A stretch of 14,845 nt of DNA from UBA1738 sp003453455 (GTDB lineage Bacteria > Bacillota > Clostridia > UBA1381), in contig CAMOOX010000032.1 in assembly GCA_946621875.1 (NCBI GenBank), positions 1 to 14,845 of the forward strand. Direction: 5' to 3'. Position 1 is the first letter of the stretch; every line of letters begins with the position of its first letter. The position numbers and the translations under genes were made by a program. Of the stretch, positions 14,759 through 14,845 are shown piece after piece. Below the pieces are notes generated by a model. That model was given only the letters and a program-made list of their open reading frames with translations. It had not been told where the DNA came from and ran no database searches.

Positions 14759-14845
14759 GCCCAAGTGGCGGAATTGGCAGACGCCCAGGACTTAAAATCC
14801 TGTGGGACTTTTCTCCCGTGCCGGTTCGACCCCGGCCTTGGGCAC
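14759..14845 (+). tRNA. tRNA-Leu (anticodon TAA), CCA tail cut by window end
   Basis: The acceptor stem GCCCAAG (14759-14765) pairs with CTTGGGC (14837-14843), followed by A and the first C of a probable encoded CCA. The anticodon stem CAGGA/TCCTG encloses loop CTTAAAA with anticodon TAA (14793-14795). The long variable arm (GGGA/TCCC) marks a class II tRNA, and the T arm is GCCGG-TTCGACC-CCGGC. It reads UUA and UUG leucine codons. Only the last two bases of the CCA lie beyond the window. Confidence 0.96.

Overview
The window looks like chromosomal backbone from a spore-forming, low-to-moderate-GC Clostridia bacterium. I cannot name a genus. The evidence is the complete spoIIAA-spoIIAB-sigF sporulation operon, a bacterial-type pyruvate,phosphate dikinase typical of anaerobes, strong AGGAGG ribosome-binding sites, A/T-rich intergenic DNA and near-consensus housekeeping promoters. 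I see no transposase, phage gene, CRISPR array, toxin-antitoxin pair or defence cassette.

Layout. Positions 1-358 are non-coding and packed with inverted repeats. I read them as two tandem copies of a structured repeat of about 150 bp, the first cut by the window edge. A tRNA-Thr(GGT) gene follows on the minus strand (359-434), with a perfect-consensus promoter, and unit B of the repeat supplies a terminator-like hairpin just past its CCA end. ppdK (543-3173, minus) has its own terminator and extended -10 promoter. It is divergent from radA (3408-4766, plus) across an A/T-tract-rich gap. An 81-residue protein of unknown function follows radA and collides tail-to-tail with sigF, overlapping it by 15 bp. 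The minus-strand block 7206-5052 encodes a two-OB-fold SSB-like protein, SpoIIAA, SpoIIAB and SigF. From 7369 to 14694 the plus strand carries a tightly packed run valS-folC-dxs-tlyA-ispE. A tRNA-Leu(TAA) gene with a perfect-consensus promoter follows and is cut inside its CCA tail by the window end.

How the genes work together. SpoIIAA, SpoIIAB and SigF are the anti-anti-sigma factor, anti-sigma factor/kinase and sigma factor that switch on early forespore transcription. dxs and ispE supply the first step and the CDP-ME kinase step of the MEP isoprenoid pathway, with the rRNA methyltransferase gene tlyA between them. valS and folC supply charged tRNA-Val and polyglutamylated folate. RadA processes recombination intermediates, and PPDK interconverts pyruvate and PEP. 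Three gene junctions (spoIIAA/spoIIAB, folC/dxs, dxs/tlyA) have the same 8-bp start/stop overlap, which suggests translational coupling.

Most worth a second look: the tandem structured repeat beside tRNA-Thr, whose stems change between copies but keep pairing; an Arg-to-His change at a substrate-phosphate position of Dxs; the small unknown gene convergent with sigF; and the SSB-like gene placed directly upstream of spoIIA. No wholly new multi-gene system is visible.
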